DNA from: Delphinus delphis
Taxonomy: Eukaryota; Chordata; Mammalia; Artiodactyla; Delphinidae
Assembly: GCF_949987515.2 (NCBI RefSeq)
Contig: NC_082692.2
Coordinates: 43,058,418-43,122,417 of the forward strand
Length of the DNA: 64,000 nt
Direction of reading: 5' to 3'
Below the pieces are notes generated by a model. The model saw only the letters and a list, made by a program, of their open reading frames with translations, searched no databases and had not been told where the DNA came from. Each line of letters starts with the position of its first letter. Position 1 is the first letter of the stretch. Made by a program: the position numbers and the translations under genes. Shown here piece by piece: positions 27,450-41,764 of the stretch.

Positions 27450-30400
27450 CAGAGTGTCCCCATTTTAATGCCTCTTTGAAAGACTTCTTAAGAAATCACC
27501 ATGGTTCCAGGCAGGGCACCAATGATTGGATTCACCTTCAAAGATCCCTAGTACCAAGCTTGCAATAAGCACCTTTTCAAGCAGTTCTGCAGTGAATCAG
27601 GACTTGCCATGTGCCCTGTAAACTCTTAATGTTCTATTTTTTTCGGCACTGATATAGTGCTCAAAACAGCATCTTGCTTTTGGTAGGTTCTTTAAAATCT
27701 TATCAACTTGGTGCCTTTCCATCTTAAAGGGTGGCTCCCTTAACATTTAGCTAATGCCTACATTTTCTTACCCCCAAACCCAAGTTCAAATGAAAATCAA
27801 CTGTGCTGGCTCATCGTGAAACAAGCAACATCTTTCACAAAGTGTCTGCTCAACTTTCTTGCCAAAAACCTGAAGAGGACCAAAGAGGGAGGATTTCTGC
27901 AGAAAATCTGGGAGCAGTGGTTCTGTGCATAGGCACCTGAAAAAGGAACTTAGTTTTTCCCATACAGGCAACACGTTAAGGTCTTCAACGTGTGTTTGTG
28001 AAGTTGCTATTTTGTGTTAGACCCTGTTCTAGGCTCTCCACAAAGAAGAAAGAAGAAAGAAATGAGGTAAAGGCAGCAAGAATGACCTGGGTTCTCCTGC
28101 ACTGTTGGAGACTTTTAACATTTGAGGATATGCTTTGCAAAAAAAAAAAAAAAAAAAAATGCAACCAAGCAAACTTCTAATACGACTCTCTCCCTTCTTC
28201 CTCCTGGCCCCGTTCTTAGTTATGGAGTCTTCACACAGTATTTTATTGTAAAAGCCTAGTAGTATTACAGCATTTACTATTTATATTTGGATAATTTTAA
28301 AATTTCACTGGCATTTCAAGTCTCCTAAGTATCAAATTTTATGTTTATATTAACCCCCTGTCTTTCAGGCCAAATCCTATGAGACTTTTTCCCGTCTGCT
28401 TGATTACTAACTATTGAAAGGTTAAGTCTCATACACACAAACCAGCTACTTTCTTTCTTCTTATTATCAAAATATGAGCATGTTCCAAAACCATCTACTG
28501 CATATTTCACAGAAATGGGTGCCAATGACACACCTTTTAAAAAGAAAATATTGGTCTATATTAGAATAATTTTGTACTCTGAATGGTGTTAGGAAACTGA
28601 TGAAAAGTTACGTGATTTCTGTGCCATGTGTTTTATTCATCTCTAGTTATAGAAGCACATTTGTTACTTGTGGTCAGGAAGGGAAGATAAATAGAGTTCA
28701 CCAATAGGGAGAAGGATTCGGATGATTTCAGTTGCTGGAACGCCTCTGCCAGAGTCATTATGAGCTCTAATAATACGTAGGCAACTTATCCTTTTTCCTT
28801 TGTAATTTCCTCAAAAATTATTTACTAGTCTATTCAAGATTTAACAAATCTTTTTCTTAATGCAGTCTGCTACATTAAATTAAAAACATTTCAACCCATT
28901 TCAGAACCATTCTACATGGAAAGAAAAATATACAACTTTGACAGGCTAGTATTTACAAGGAAGAAAAGGTCTTAGAAAGTTATTTTTCTCCATCTTTCAT
29001 ATTAAGCCATTACAATGTTTGCCAAACTAAATATCTTGTGAAGATTTTTATAAAATAGCCTTGTAATAAGGCACTAATATCACGTTTTACTTTCAAGTGA
29101 AAGAGACACAGTTAAACTTACTTGATGGAAAATTATTTTAAAACATGGCTTTCTGCGTAGCATGTAATTCAGTATAATGCAATTCCATATAGAACTCTTC
29201 CCTCTGCTTCTGTGGCTAGATGCACAAAACAGACTTCTTTCTAACACGATTCTCCTGTACCTGCACTCTAGGAGGGTTCCAGTGAGCTCCACTTAGTATT
29301 TTTGTTGAGTGTCTCAGGTTCAAAAAAAATTCTGTATATTCTTGTTTCATTTATAATCATTTATAATCTTATCTATCACTCATGCATATTGGAGTAATAA
29401 AAAATTACAATATGACTTGTCAGTTTCTAGCAATTGGGAAAAAAATGAAGATTTTTTTCAGGAATAATGGCAAACACTGTCTAAATGTGTCTTTTTGGAA
29501 GAGCAAAACATTCTAATTTTCTGAAATACCCTATGCAGAGGTCATATCTGTTTTGTTCACCAGCTCATTCACTGTGCCTCACAAGTACACTGCATATGGT
29601 GGCCATCAACATAGAAGAATACACATTTTACAAATGAACAAATATGCCATACTAGATGGAATGTTCTAGGGCAAGGTTTCCCCTTCAAATGGGTTTATTT
29701 TTCATATAAGACAATTCCTAGGAATAAAATAGCCATCATTTTCATCTAAGAACAGCTTATGAAAATTTGTTGTACCAGGACTAAACAAGGTACTTAATGG
29801 TATAAATTATATTATTAAATTACTTCAGATTTTCTCAGATGAGTTCAGATCAACTGTACTTTTATCTCCCTTTCTATCAATTAATAGATTAAATTGCAAG
29901 CACAGTGGGATCAATTGTGCATTTGTAACATTTTGTTCGATTTCACATATGCAGGTATGTGTACACACACACTCAAAACAAATTATCTAGATAACAGCAC
30001 TCCAAATAATTAATGGAAATATAAATATTATTTCAGTTACCATAAAATCTTCCCTGCTTCTCTTGTCATAAAAAATTTAAACTTCATGATTCACATGTAC
30101 TGTTTTAAGTACCAAAGAAATCTTTTTATTTTGAGTATACCTGGTTACCCATCTATATTTGAGAGGCCCTGGAAAGGTCAGCTCACAAGTTGTGGAGTTC
30201 AGTTTGGGTTAGCCTTTGTCGATGTAGGCATTCCGTAATTTTATTACTGCCAGCTTGATTTTAATTTGAACTGCATCTTTCAACATATGAAGGCAAGTCC
30301 TACTTACAGTATTTTAAAATGAATTACTGAGTGATTTGCTGATGAAACATTTGGGGGATGCGAGAAATACCACTGGATGATTTAATAGACCAAATAAAGG

Positions 30401-30494
30401 TATATCCAGAGGGTAAACTTATTGTGGCTACTTGATTTGCAACACATGACCCCACCACTTTCTGTGCAGAACTGCTGCTCTGGTTTTTGCTTAC

Positions 30495-30689
30495 CTCCAA
30501 CACTGGACATTCTGGAGGAATCCTGATGAGAGCCGGATTTATTGCGGTTTTGATTTTTCCGTTTGTTGGCTGCTCTCACAGATCGGAGAAGTACCTCGCT
30601 AGCCTTGAAAAAGGCCACCATGAATGGTTGTTTTGACTGAGGCCCGTGTCTTCCCACGAGACCAGCCGACTTTACATTGATGCTGTGTC
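30495..30689 (-). CDS. BMP5: BMP5 exon 4 (prodomain end, proprotein cleavage site, mature N-terminus)
   Basis: A 195-bp exon. The acceptor ends TTCTAG (30693-30690 is CTAG) and the donor is GTAAGC. Two bases complete a glycine codon, 64 full codons follow from [10 protein letters not shown] to SSRMSSVG, and one base starts the next aspartate codon. The furin-type site RSVR lies at 30585-30574, so the mature chain begins at [12 protein letters not shown], a basic N-terminal tail that in BMPs can bind heparan sulfate. An N-K-S sequon is present just after this tail. The prodomain part contains the conserved [15 protein letters not shown] block. A longer open frame reading through both splice sites (30382-30903) is not a single-exon gene: the splice signals and the family structure define the exon. 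Compared with human BMP5 as I remember it, GHS replaces GRS and RHG replaces RQG in the propeptide; this needs an alignment. Confidence 0.97.
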
Positions 30690-31654
30690 CTAGAACAGAG
30701 CGAAGGAGCACTGGGTTTATGAAGAAGAGATGAAGTTTACCTGATGGGAATGAACTCAGAGGGTACTTGCAAAAAGGGTGACTTTTTAAAACACTATCAG
30801 AATGTTTTCTCTGCAGGCCAAAGATTCTTATAAACATGGAAAGTTTACCATTACAGACAATTATCCATGCTTGATTTTCCATTTTGTATCCCTCTTTGGC
30901 CACAGAACACCGTCAGGCCTTCACTGATGGTCTCTTCTCAGACCTGGAAGTTGGCAATGTTCTAAATGGAAAGGCTTGACTCCCATTAGCCTGGAAATGT
31001 CCACGTTAAACAGTAATTTCAAAAAATTAGCTACAGGCGCTTCTGCATTAGGTGCCTTATAATTTTCCTCCATGTGATAAAATCTGAAAGGCTGGCTGGG
31101 TGTTTCTATTTTCACCAGCTTCTTTGGAGACTTTCCAGTGTTAATTAGTGTTGATAGCCTCGCCCCCTCACCTCTGGCCTGTGCCCATCGATCTTTACAA
31201 AGCTGTGATCTACTTAAAGCTCTTCAAAGATCCTTCCAGAACCCCTGCTGGGATGGAGATTTGCTGTAAGCTCCAGGTCTTTCTCCATGTAAAGGATTTT
31301 GAAGCAAACATGAAAATTACGGAATCCTTCCCCTTCTGAACTTGGACATGCCCGAATTATGTTTACTGAAAGGATTTCAGAAGATGCAAACCAAGCCTGG
31401 AGATGCTCAGGAAAGGAGAAAAATTCCAGGTGAGCTTGGATACTCACCTTGGTCTCTAAACCAGCCTGTGTCCCAGACCCTTTTGAGCCCCTGGAGTGGT
31501 TGTTTATCAGAAAAGGAGTGCACCCAGGGCCTGGGCAGGAATGGGTGAGAAGTGTCCTGGAGACTAGGAGTAGATGTTGATAAAGTATTTCTCCTTCTGG
31601 CATAGCAATAATAATTCTTATCATTATAAATGGTAAGTATTATCATTATAAAAA

Positions 31655-31790
31655 AACATGTTTGGAGCCCATGCTGTGTACTCTAGGCATTTTTCTAAGT
31701 GTTTTCCATGCATTATTTAATGTGATTCCACAAATACCTTAGGAGTTAGATATTACTGTTCCCCCTTTTTACAATTCACTCTTGCTATGA
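31655..31790 (-). mobile_element. MIR-like fragment, antisense
   Basis: CCATGCTGTGTACTCTAGGC, GCATTATTTAATGTGATTCC and TTAGGAGTTAGATATTACTG follow the reverse MIR order with heavy divergence. Confidence 0.55.
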
Positions 31791-33954
31791 TCTTCTCATT
31801 TAAAATAATTATCACAGAAAATTATATATATGTATATATGTGTGTGCATATATAAAGAAAACCATTAGTTAATATTGAATTCAATGAAAATCACCCAGAG
31901 AGGACAAACTGTTTAACCTTAAGTTGTACTTTTAGGTGAGAATTACTCAAAAGTCACGCAAAAAAAACAAAAAAATTCTACTCCAGATACAGAAGTTACC
32001 AATCTTTTCAGACTAATATATCATGTGGTTTCAAATACGTGCATGATTGGCCCTGCCTTGCACCCAGAAAGATGTGCCAGTTTTCTTAAAATATTTATTC
32101 AGTCACGACTGTGGGGTAGCCTCAGTCCATTCTAAGACCTGACCCACCTTGGAAGAAAAGGAAATAGGTCCCTAAAATCAATGGCATTTTAGCAAATAAA
32201 CTCTTGCTCTTAACACAGTTTATTTTGGCAGCATAAACACTTTTGTGTATACTTGTATTGTGCAGGGACCCTCTACCATCAGAAAAGGAGACTGTGTTAT
32301 GTGAGTCTGTGCAGCTGTTGGGAGGAACACAGAGGTCCTTTAAATGTGGAGATATTGGTTAAAAAAAATGCGTGTGTGTCAATGCAGGCAGCATCCATCA
32401 ACGTCCCCAACAATTGCTCATTGGGAAAACTTGTTGCTTTCTTACAAATATGAAAATGGCCACCGGCTTCCCAAATGCCACTTCACTCTGTCCTAGCAGA
32501 GAAAGAACTTTCAAATAATCAGAGCAGTAAACCTTAAACAAATAAGCGTATGGGTTTCTCTTTTAAATGCAAACTTACAGTGGCTCCATGCCAGAGTCTA
32601 TATTTCTTAGAAAAACTATATCACTGGCATAAATGAAAGAGGCAGTTTGATTTGTGGTTGGAGTAGTTTCCATTCTACTTCCACTGTAACAAATGTATTA
32701 ATTCAGCTCAGACTTCCTCCTTCTGGCAGCCCTTTTGCTGTAAAAAGAGAAATTAGAAGTTCCAGCCAAATACCATACCTTGAACTGACCCACCTCAATA
32801 CATAAACACTTTTACAACATGTTTATTCAGGTGTAGCACTTGAAATTGGTTTAAGATGTTTCCAGTGACAGAGAGTGCAGCAAAAGAAAAAAAAAAAAAA
32901 AAAAACAGAACTGAGAAACTTGACTGTGATGGAAGAGAATAACTGGTGATCTGTTCTTTAAATTTTGGATTTTTTTTTCAGTCTTGGAGCACAACATAAA
33001 AAGTATTTGTTGAGCTCTAAGTTTGATGTTTTAATGAAGTGATAATTTAACAGGAACAAAATTTTTACTTGTATACATGGATGACTGCAGAAATAATTTT
33101 TAATATATGATCTTTCTAATACTGAAATAGGTTGCCACACGATGGCCATGAATGGAATGCAGTAAAATCAGTTTTCCATTCATCACAATACACACTGACC
33201 CTTTTCCAGTTAAATAAGCATTGAACCCAGAGTTCCAAGTTTCCTTGGGTTTGCAAGAGGATTCCTTTTGTTATTATTCAAAAGACTTTGAATATTTTCA
33301 TTTTTATCTGTGGAGAAAGAAGACTGCTCTAAAGATTTATATTTTGAAAACTGTAAAGATGTGTGTGTGTGACAAATATGGGTTTCTTGGGCTTTACAAA
33401 GGTAGATATTGCGTGTGAAGCAAAGTCCCCTTCAAAGCAACGTGAACTCCCTTTAAAATAACTTTTGATATTATTAAGTTTCCTCTTGGTTTCCTTTCCA
33501 CTTCAGCAATGATGTGACTATTAAGATTCCATAAGTTCATACTTACTCAGTGGCTCTTGATCTTGAGCTACACTGTGGAAGCATTAACTATATGACCTTG
33601 TCCTTCAGACACATTATACCTCCCTTGATTATGTTGACTGAACCTTTTGAATAGGGCTGAACAGTTATTTTTCTTAGAAGTGCTAATAGAAACCCAGACT
33701 ATATTGCAGGTATTAAAAATAGTGACTATTTTGTAAAATCTATTTAACAATGTTGAATTTTATTATTAAAGGTACAGGATGTTTTAGATACTGCAAATAT
33801 ATCAGTAAAGAAACCTACCTAAAACATTTTGATTTAGGAAAACTCTATGTAGGTGTGTATTACTGTGGTTTTATTTTTCAAAGCTAATCTTCATTTTTGA
33901 CTTATTAAAAAAAGTAGGTAGGAAACATATATACATTAAGGATTGAAAATACAG

Positions 33955-34118
33955 TGGATAGCAGATGCAAACTATTATATATAGGATGGATAAACAACAA
34001 AATCTTACTGCATAGCACAGGGAACGATATTCTGTATCCTGTGATAAACCATAATGGAAAAGGATGAAAAAGAATAAATATACATATGTATAACTGAAAA
34101 AATAAAAAAGAATATACA
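33955..34118 (+). mobile_element. very short LINE-1 3' tail insertion
   Basis: Only the last part of the LINE-1 3'UTR is present: GCAGATGCAAACTATTATAT, GCATAGCACAGGGAACGATA, CATAATGGAAAAGGATGAAA and an A-rich tail. ATACAGTGGA occurs on both sides (near 33949 and 34118), a likely target duplication. Confidence 0.85.
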
Positions 34119-36775
34119 GTGGAAATAAACATAACCTGGGGTAATAAAAAGAGCATTAAAATAAAAGGGTGATAAGGGACACCAGCTGGAATCCAAGCTT
34201 AATCATTTTAAGATTCAGACAAGTTTAGGCATAGCTAGAACATGGGTAAGCTAAATTCACCAGGCATATATTAGGAAGAGAATAGAAAAACCTGAAGGGA
34301 GAGAACTCATCGGAAGGAACAGGTGAACCCCTAGAGTACAGATTCAGAACAATGTCCCAGTGAGTATAAGGAAGCAGGGATTTTGAGTCTGTAACTCAGT
34401 GTTCCTTCTGGCCTTGCTCCAATGTTTGCATGATTAACTTCTTAAGAACCAGGGGATTCAAGAAAATCTAACAGACCTATTTTTACCCAAAGTCCCTGTA
34501 AAATCCTGGGAGGGCAAGGGAGCCCTACTTTGGAGTTTGGTTAATGGTGTGATACAAGTGGTGGCCAAAGATTCTTCCTACTTCAGAAGAGTGGCTTCTA
34601 AGTAGCTCCACAATGGTACAAGATGGCAGCACCAGAATGTAGGTAGGTCCAAGATGAGTTCCTGTACCAGCATCAGCTTCAGAGAGTGGTAGCAGTTCAA
34701 AGGCAAGCAAAGCAGCAATTTCATGGCATTGGGAGTTTTAAGGTGGATAAAAAACTGTCCCAAAGTGAGAGGCAGGGCAAATGATGGGATGAAATGGTCC
34801 TAGAATAAGAGGACACTTCCCTTGTGTCACATCTGACATTATACACTAGGAAGAGGGAAGGGTAGTGATCTGCTAAATGGGTGGGGTGAGAGCAAGAGAG
34901 GGAGAAGAACTTGATTGCTGGGAGTCAATTCAAGTTTAAATACACATGGGATCTCCCACACAAATGGGAGAGGAGATAGAAAAGTTTCTTTGAAGGATAT
35001 ACCAGCATTCCAGTGATTTCACTGATGACAGCTGGACCCAAAGAAACATGGTGCCCAATTATCCCAGGTTTCTGTATCACAGAATTCTTGAATCATAAAA
35101 TAAAAGGGTGATGAGAAAAAATATGGGAGTCCAGAGTTTGATACGGGCAGAGGTATCATCTCTTGCATTTATGAAAAGAATGCCCATTAAATCTTTCCAT
35201 GTGAATGTTTTTTAGAACTATTCCTATCCTGGCCATCTTGTTTTCATCTCGAAATTACTCAACAGGTACTGAGGGAAGAGAAGCAATTTGAGAAGCAAAT
35301 ATATGGGCATTTCTCAGTTTTATTAACTACAGAATGAATAAAGGTGGGGTTAGGATGGTATCATCTAAAGAAATAACTATTCTTTTCACACAGGTATCAA
35401 GAAGATAGTATGTGAGGCTGGCGCTTTGACTTACACATTTTGCCATAACTGAAGATGGATTCAAGACATCCAGACCTTCTCCTCTGATCCTTATGACTTT
35501 ATATAAGCCTGGGGGTCAGGGTATTGTATTCACATCTGCCTAAGGACATAACTAACTATTTTCAAATTTAGAATCATCAAGACAGTAGGCTGGCAAGCCA
35601 AAGAGCCATCCCCAACTCACTAGTTTTGTATTTCAGACCATTCTTTTTGGAAAATGTGACTTTCAAAATGTTTATTTCTTTAAAAACAGGGTTATTAAAG
35701 GAGTCTCTGACAAAACAGCTCTTTAGAGACATGTTGATGTTATAAGGACAAGTGGTTCCAAATATGAGCATTTAGTTTCCTTCCAGAATACACAATTTGA
35801 AAAACATTCACTTGAGGATTTATCAGAGTCTAAACGTTGATATCACTATAAGATGTTAGCATAAATTCCACTGTTTTCTTTCCTATAAATCCACAGTATT
35901 GAACACTTAACCCAAAACACCTGTGATGAAAGTTGTGCACAAATTACCTTTTCAAAAGACGCTTACAGCATCCTTTGTGGACTAGTTCACAGAAAACAAA
36001 TCACTGCGCTGTTTCTCATTCACATATTCTCTTGCTCTTTGCTTAGTTTCAATCTGTGATTAAATCTGATTCTGGTACTCTTAAATTATAGTTTCCGTGG
36101 CTCTAAATTATACTGGAATCATACCCTTTTTAGAAACAGATGATTTAAAATGTGCAGAATTCTCTACCCGGCATATAGACTAAATCATTTTTATATCAGA
36201 TTTTAAGGAATGTGGGGGAGATAGAATTTTGTCTACTTAAATTCCATATACGTTTTAACTCAGTGAAATCTTAAATTAAGCAAATTGTAATCTTGCTATG
36301 AATTTCAACTATGTCATACTTTGATGAAAAATTTGCATAGTTTCTAGTTTTATAGTAAAAGCACAGACCTACTGCCAGATATTTGAAGTATCATAAATAA
36401 AATTTTACATTCCTGCTCAGAATTTTCCTGATTTTAAGATGGTTTACATTGCCTTACAATCTCAAATGAAAACAATGAAAAGCTGGGATTTTAAACTATT
36501 TCAGTGATACTGAAAACTCCCAGTAATGTGGTACTGGTTAAAAAATATATTGGTATTGAACTTCAGAGTACAAGGTAGTTACATTTTTTTTTTAGTGATT
36601 CTTCATGGTGATTCTGGGCTTCTGTTTAACAAGCCAGGCTCATCATGCAATTTCTTTGCTAGATCTTTTTATTTTCTTCTTTATCCCAACATTTAAAAGA
36701 GTAAATTAAAAAATAACCACTTTGTTCTATATAATTATATGTTGACAATTATACAGTCATTATTAAAAAGTAACA

Positions 36776-37130
36776 GGACTTCCCTGGTGGTCCAGTGGTA
36801 AAGAATCTGCTTTACAGTGCAGGGGACACAGGTTCAATCCCTGGTCAGGGAACTAAGATCCCACATGCCGAGGGACAACTGAGGGACAACTATGTCCACA
36901 CACCACAACTACTGAGCTCATGCACCTCAACTAGAGAACCTGCATGCCACGAACTACAGAGCCCACACACTGTGGAACCTGCACACCACAACTAGAGAGA
37001 GAAAAACTTGCACTCCACAACTGGAGAGAAGCCCATTGCCACAACAAAAGATCCCGCGTGCCTCAATGAAGATCCCATGTGCCGCAACTAAGACCCGAAC
37101 GGCCAAAAATAAAATAAAATAAATAATAAA
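36776..37130 (+). mobile_element. long tRNA-derived SINE with expanded middle
   Basis: It begins GGACTTCCCTGGTGGTCCAG, includes AGGTTCAATCCCTGGTCAGG, then a run of near-repeats around CACAACTA and CCTGCA(C/T) units, and ends GACCCGAACGGCCAAAAATA with an (AAAAT)n tail. Flanks ATTAAAAAGTAACA (36762-36775) and AATAAAAAGTATCA (37131-37144) match at 12 of 14 bases. Confidence 0.9.
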
Positions 37131-39244
37131 AATAAAAAGTATCAAAAACAAAAGAAGGGTCAAGTGTAATAACATGTGTGAATAAGGATAAGATTCTGTA
37201 GCTGATGATAGAGAAGAAACATTGGGGGTATGACATCCACAGAGGGCAACAGGGGACCATGTCCTGACGTGCTAACATGAATGGGGGGTTGAGTATTATC
37301 TGCAGACAAGAAATGTAGTTACAATTCCTGGTAAATTCCTGGTAACACTGCAATAGAAGAAATTCATTTTCCTCTAGGATTGGAGTATGGGAAGGATAAA
37401 GTTTAAAGGAGGAAGAGATTTTTTAAAGAGTTTCCGTTCTTTCTAAAATGTTTATAGAAGGGATTCTCATGCCCTGCCGTCTGAGAAAGTCATGGGGATT
37501 AGTAAAGAAATTGGGATATTTGGTCAGAAACACGGGTATGATGGCTCAAAGCGTGATGGGGGGAAAATGCAAATAGTTGAGAACTGTAGCTCAAGAAACT
37601 TCTGAAAGGTGGGGTGGGGGGTTGCTTGGAGGAAGAAAGGCCAAGAAACATAAAGGAGAAGGGCCAGAGGTTTAGGCCTTGTTGGGGAAGCTTTCCAGAA
37701 TATTCAAATTTTTTATTGAACGGAGGGTGGGGCTGAGATGATGGAAAAGGATTAGTCTCCTTCCATGGGATGTGGTCTGAAATGTGGAGGCTTACTGTCT
37801 CAGGCGTGACAAGTCCCACAAATGCTTTTTACCGGGACCCTATTTTCAGCTAGTGGAAATATGAATCTCAGACTAGGAATTGTAGTTCACCTTCACATAA
37901 GCACTTACTTACTTTTTAATAGCTCCTCTCTTTATATAGAGAGCCTTTCCCCTGAGGCCCTATGAGTTTTACAGACATCATCTGTCACATGCCCCCAAAA
38001 GATTGGTTAGCTGTTGATCTTACAGGTCTCATTTATTTTAAGAAAGCAGAAACATTCTTTTCACAAAACCATGGGAAGAGTGAATTATTTTTAGTCTCTT
38101 TTCCAGTTATTATGTGACTTCTTAAAGTAAAAAAATGTGTACACACACACATATACTTCTTTCCTTTAAAATCACAGGGGAGTTAAATAAAACTATAATG
38201 AAAGCAGGGTTTCAGCAGAAATCAACCAAAACGTCTTCAAAAACTATTTTTACGTGTTAAGATATCAATGAAGAAAAGCTTTTAGACGTCAAACGCATTT
38301 GAGTTTGTTTCATAGCAGTGAAATTAATTTCAGACTCTGCATTTTATCTCTAGTGGATTAAAGTAGACTTTGCAATGAACTTAATGCAGTTACTTGGGAA
38401 TTTATGAGTGTCTAAAGGAAACATTCTTTTTTACCAGCTTATATGATATATTATTCAAAAAGAACTTTTATCATACAGAAAAACATAGTTCATTAAATGT
38501 TTGACCTTCCCTTTCAATTTGATACATGAACCTGTGAAATGATCATAAGCTATGTCTAGAATCTTTAGAATAGTCAAGGACTACCAAAATGGAGGAGAAA
38601 TAAATCATTTTGACACTTAATAAAGAGAAAGAGTGAAAGGAATTAAATGTGTTTTCCAAAATACATAGTGAAGGCCTGATACTGAATACGTAATGTATAT
38701 ACCATGATAAGTGTCTACTTTTTGCCAAAAAAAGAAAAAAAAGTGGAATTAAGACATTTGGGACTTAGTTCTTTCCTTCACATATGAAGATTGGATCACA
38801 AAACATTCTTCTGAGCAAAGAGAAGCAGAATCTTTCTTCACTTTTTCTCATGTCTCTGGCAACAGCAGAATGTGAGCTGGCCTGCCCCACATAAGGGACC
38901 AAGTGAGACCTCACGCCACTATGATTTCATGGTGGAGCCCAGAGCAAAAGCATCCTTCTGACCTGCCCACATGCAAAATAACAGTTGGGTTCCCAGGTGT
39001 TTATCTTTTGGTCAGCATGGGTCAGAAGCAAATCTGATCTCACAGCCTAAATAGAACTATCATGTTTCGATCAGTTTATCACCGCACAGAGAAATCATCT
39101 GAATACCTCCACTCATAAATAGAGCTGGTACCCAAAAGTCATAAGAAGCAAGCCTTTCAAAAGCATCAGGGAAATTGGGATTTGGGAAGGTGAGCCAGTT
39201 CAGTCCTTCTGAAGTTAAGAAAGAAGCAACAGCTGCCATTTTGA

Positions 39245-39370
39245 AGCTTGGTAATTTATCAGTTGTTTTACATACATCATCTTATGTACTCCTCCCCAAA
39301 AAACAATGGTTACATTTTTAAAATGAATAAAATAAGGCTCAGACAAGGGTCATGCTTTTAACTCAGCCCT
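39245..39370 (-). mobile_element. MIR-like fragment, antisense
   Basis: ACATACATCATCTTATGTAC, AATAAGGCTCAGACAAGGGT and neighbouring text follow the reverse MIR order. Confidence 0.5.
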
Positions 39371-41764
39371 GTCGACCCTAAGTACTACCCTATTCCTTTA
39401 AGTACACAGAGTTCCCCTTTGTTAGAGATTGTTTAGGGCTGATGCTTTCCTGTTGGGTCTCTGCTCCCCACCTTGAAAAGATTGGAGGAATCCATCCATC
39501 TCCTGGGTCTGGCAGTTATACACATATTGTGTTTGTCAAGGACACTGTGGTAGCTGCTGGTTTTGTGATGTTTAAGGTCAGACTTTCCTTCATAAGTGGG
39601 AAGACCATTCAACACTCCTTCCAACCATGACAACACAGGTGGTCCCCCCCTACTTTCCATTTCCCTCAAATTGAAACTTGACAAGTTCGACTACAGAGAA
39701 GTTGGAATCCATGTTCAAGGAGCTGAGACATGTAATTTCCCTATCAACGTATTTTCCATCTAATTTCAAGTTTTGATCCCCACTTGTAATATATACCGTT
39801 GGCTTTGGTGGGTAGATGCTTTGGTTTGTTTTGGTTTTCCTTTGTCCCTGTGAGTCTACACCAGTTGAGTCAAAGTTTAGCCTCAGCACCAGTGACTGCT
39901 GATGCCTTAAAAGACTAAAGGCTCTCTCTTCTTCCCATTGTGCTCTGTACTCATGAAGCAAAACCAGCACTGCCCTTGTTCTGCAATATGTCTTTAAGAA
40001 ATATGTTCAGCGATGTTAAACTTATAGGGGAAAGAACAATGAAAGAGACGGAGTTAACTCTGAACGATGAGAATACAGAGAATCTCATATTCTGCATGGC
40101 CCCAAATCAATACTACCATGAACATATTTACCCCTCATATCATTAGTCAAAGCAGAGTTAGAGCCTAGAATAGAGAATATAACAAACAACAAAAACTGGA
40201 ATATGTTTCTGACCTTGGGATTTGTTTGGCAAGATGGGTGCTCCACAGTTACTGTTTTGAATTAGGGAAAATCCAAAACAGAAATACAGATGTCGCCAAA
40301 CACTTCCATATCCCTTTTCATTAAGGGAAATCTAAAAAATGGTAAAATACCTCTTTCACCAGATAATGAAGGAGGACTAACTCCTGTTTTATCCGCTTAC
40401 TTTAAATCATTGATTTCAAAATTCTTTTTCATGTATGTTTTTAGGTTGTGATGCTAAAATTTGGATAAGCAAATGATGTTTACCAAATGGCTCTCATTCA
40501 AATGTAAACATATTATAACTTAAAACAAGGAAGTTGCCTTTAAAACCTGGTTTTAAAACATTGTATATATAATAGACATAGTAAAACAGCAAATCCAAGT
40601 TTTCCAATTTATTACTGATTATATTCTATAGTCAAATCTATTTTTAAAGAAAAACCATTTTCTCTCTACCAATCATTATACAAAATTAAACTAGGCTCTG
40701 GACGCCCATTTCAGAGTACCAACCAGAGAAAAATACAATAGAGATAACAAAATGGATATAGATATTTAAAAAGAAACCAGCATCATGATTCTTCATTTTC
40801 TAAAGAACTAAGGCATCTGTAAATTACATTCAAACCATTTTGTTCAAAATATGAAGTTTTAGCAAAGCAGTTATGGCTCACCCTCTGCTCATAGGGAAAC
40901 AAAGTTAAAAAGCAAAGCTAAACACAGTGAAAAATTAAAAATGTGTTTTATTTCCCAGAGATTTTTCTTTTCAATTTTTTGAGGAAAAAATTACCTCAAT
41001 ATGTGCTCCCAAAAATACAATTCAGGGAGTCCTCTTTAGGGCTGGAATAATACCAGGTCACCTTCAGCCTTGATGCTGGGAAGGGGGAATGGCGAGATGA
41101 GAGAAAGGAAGAATTTCATCCAGACTTTTTGCAAAATAATCAATTAATATGTTTTGGAAACTGCATGCTTGACTAGCATGCAGTTTGCTGCACCGTGATT
41201 GAAACTACAAACTTGAGTACCGGTTGACACTTACAAAGGATGGTGGGGGAGGTAGACATGAGGATTCTATGATGGGGAGTGTGGATTAAAGACAGTAAAA
41301 CAGAGGAGAGAAAACAGAGAAGGAGAACCTAGCAAAATACATTAGTGAGCAACACAGGGCACAAAAGGAGGGGGACATTCATTACAGAATTCAAAATAAA
41401 TTAAATTTGGCTAAATTTAATTACATGTTGAAGCTGATCACTGGAAGGAAAATAGTTACTTTCTTTCTTCTTTTCAGTCTATAAATTTATCAAATTAATG
41501 ATAATTGTGTAAGGAGCTAAAAGAAATACTGAAGTAGTTAGATTTTAAAAAAACAAAAAAATATGGTAAAAATGCTGTCACCTGTTGTGGGTCAGATCAC
41601 AGTTAAATTCCAGACAGAAAATATAAAAACCCAAAGGTAATTACCAACAGATCCAACATAAAGTTCAATTTTGTTCTATAACAATCATTATTAATAGCAT
41701 GTCCTGTTTGGAAATTATAAAAATGCATTAACTTTTTTCAGTTTGGAATTTATATAAAATTCAT

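Larger units (their letters stand above)
18916..30494 (-). other. BMP5: BMP5 intron 4
   Basis: About 11.6 kb, with the canonical donor GTAAGC next to exon 4 and the acceptor ATCTTCAG at exon 5. It contains MIR, L2, hAT, SINE and LINE-1 elements listed separately. The stretches 20225-21128, 21808-22569, 23269-24400, 27468-28139 and 28162-30494 show nothing beyond AT-rich intronic sequence and an A-run of about 21 bases at 28140-28160. Confidence 0.85.

Noticed and set aside
30382..30903. 173-codon single-exon gene
   Set aside because: It is BMP5 exon 4 read through its splice sites; the acceptor at 30690 and donor at 30494 define the exon.
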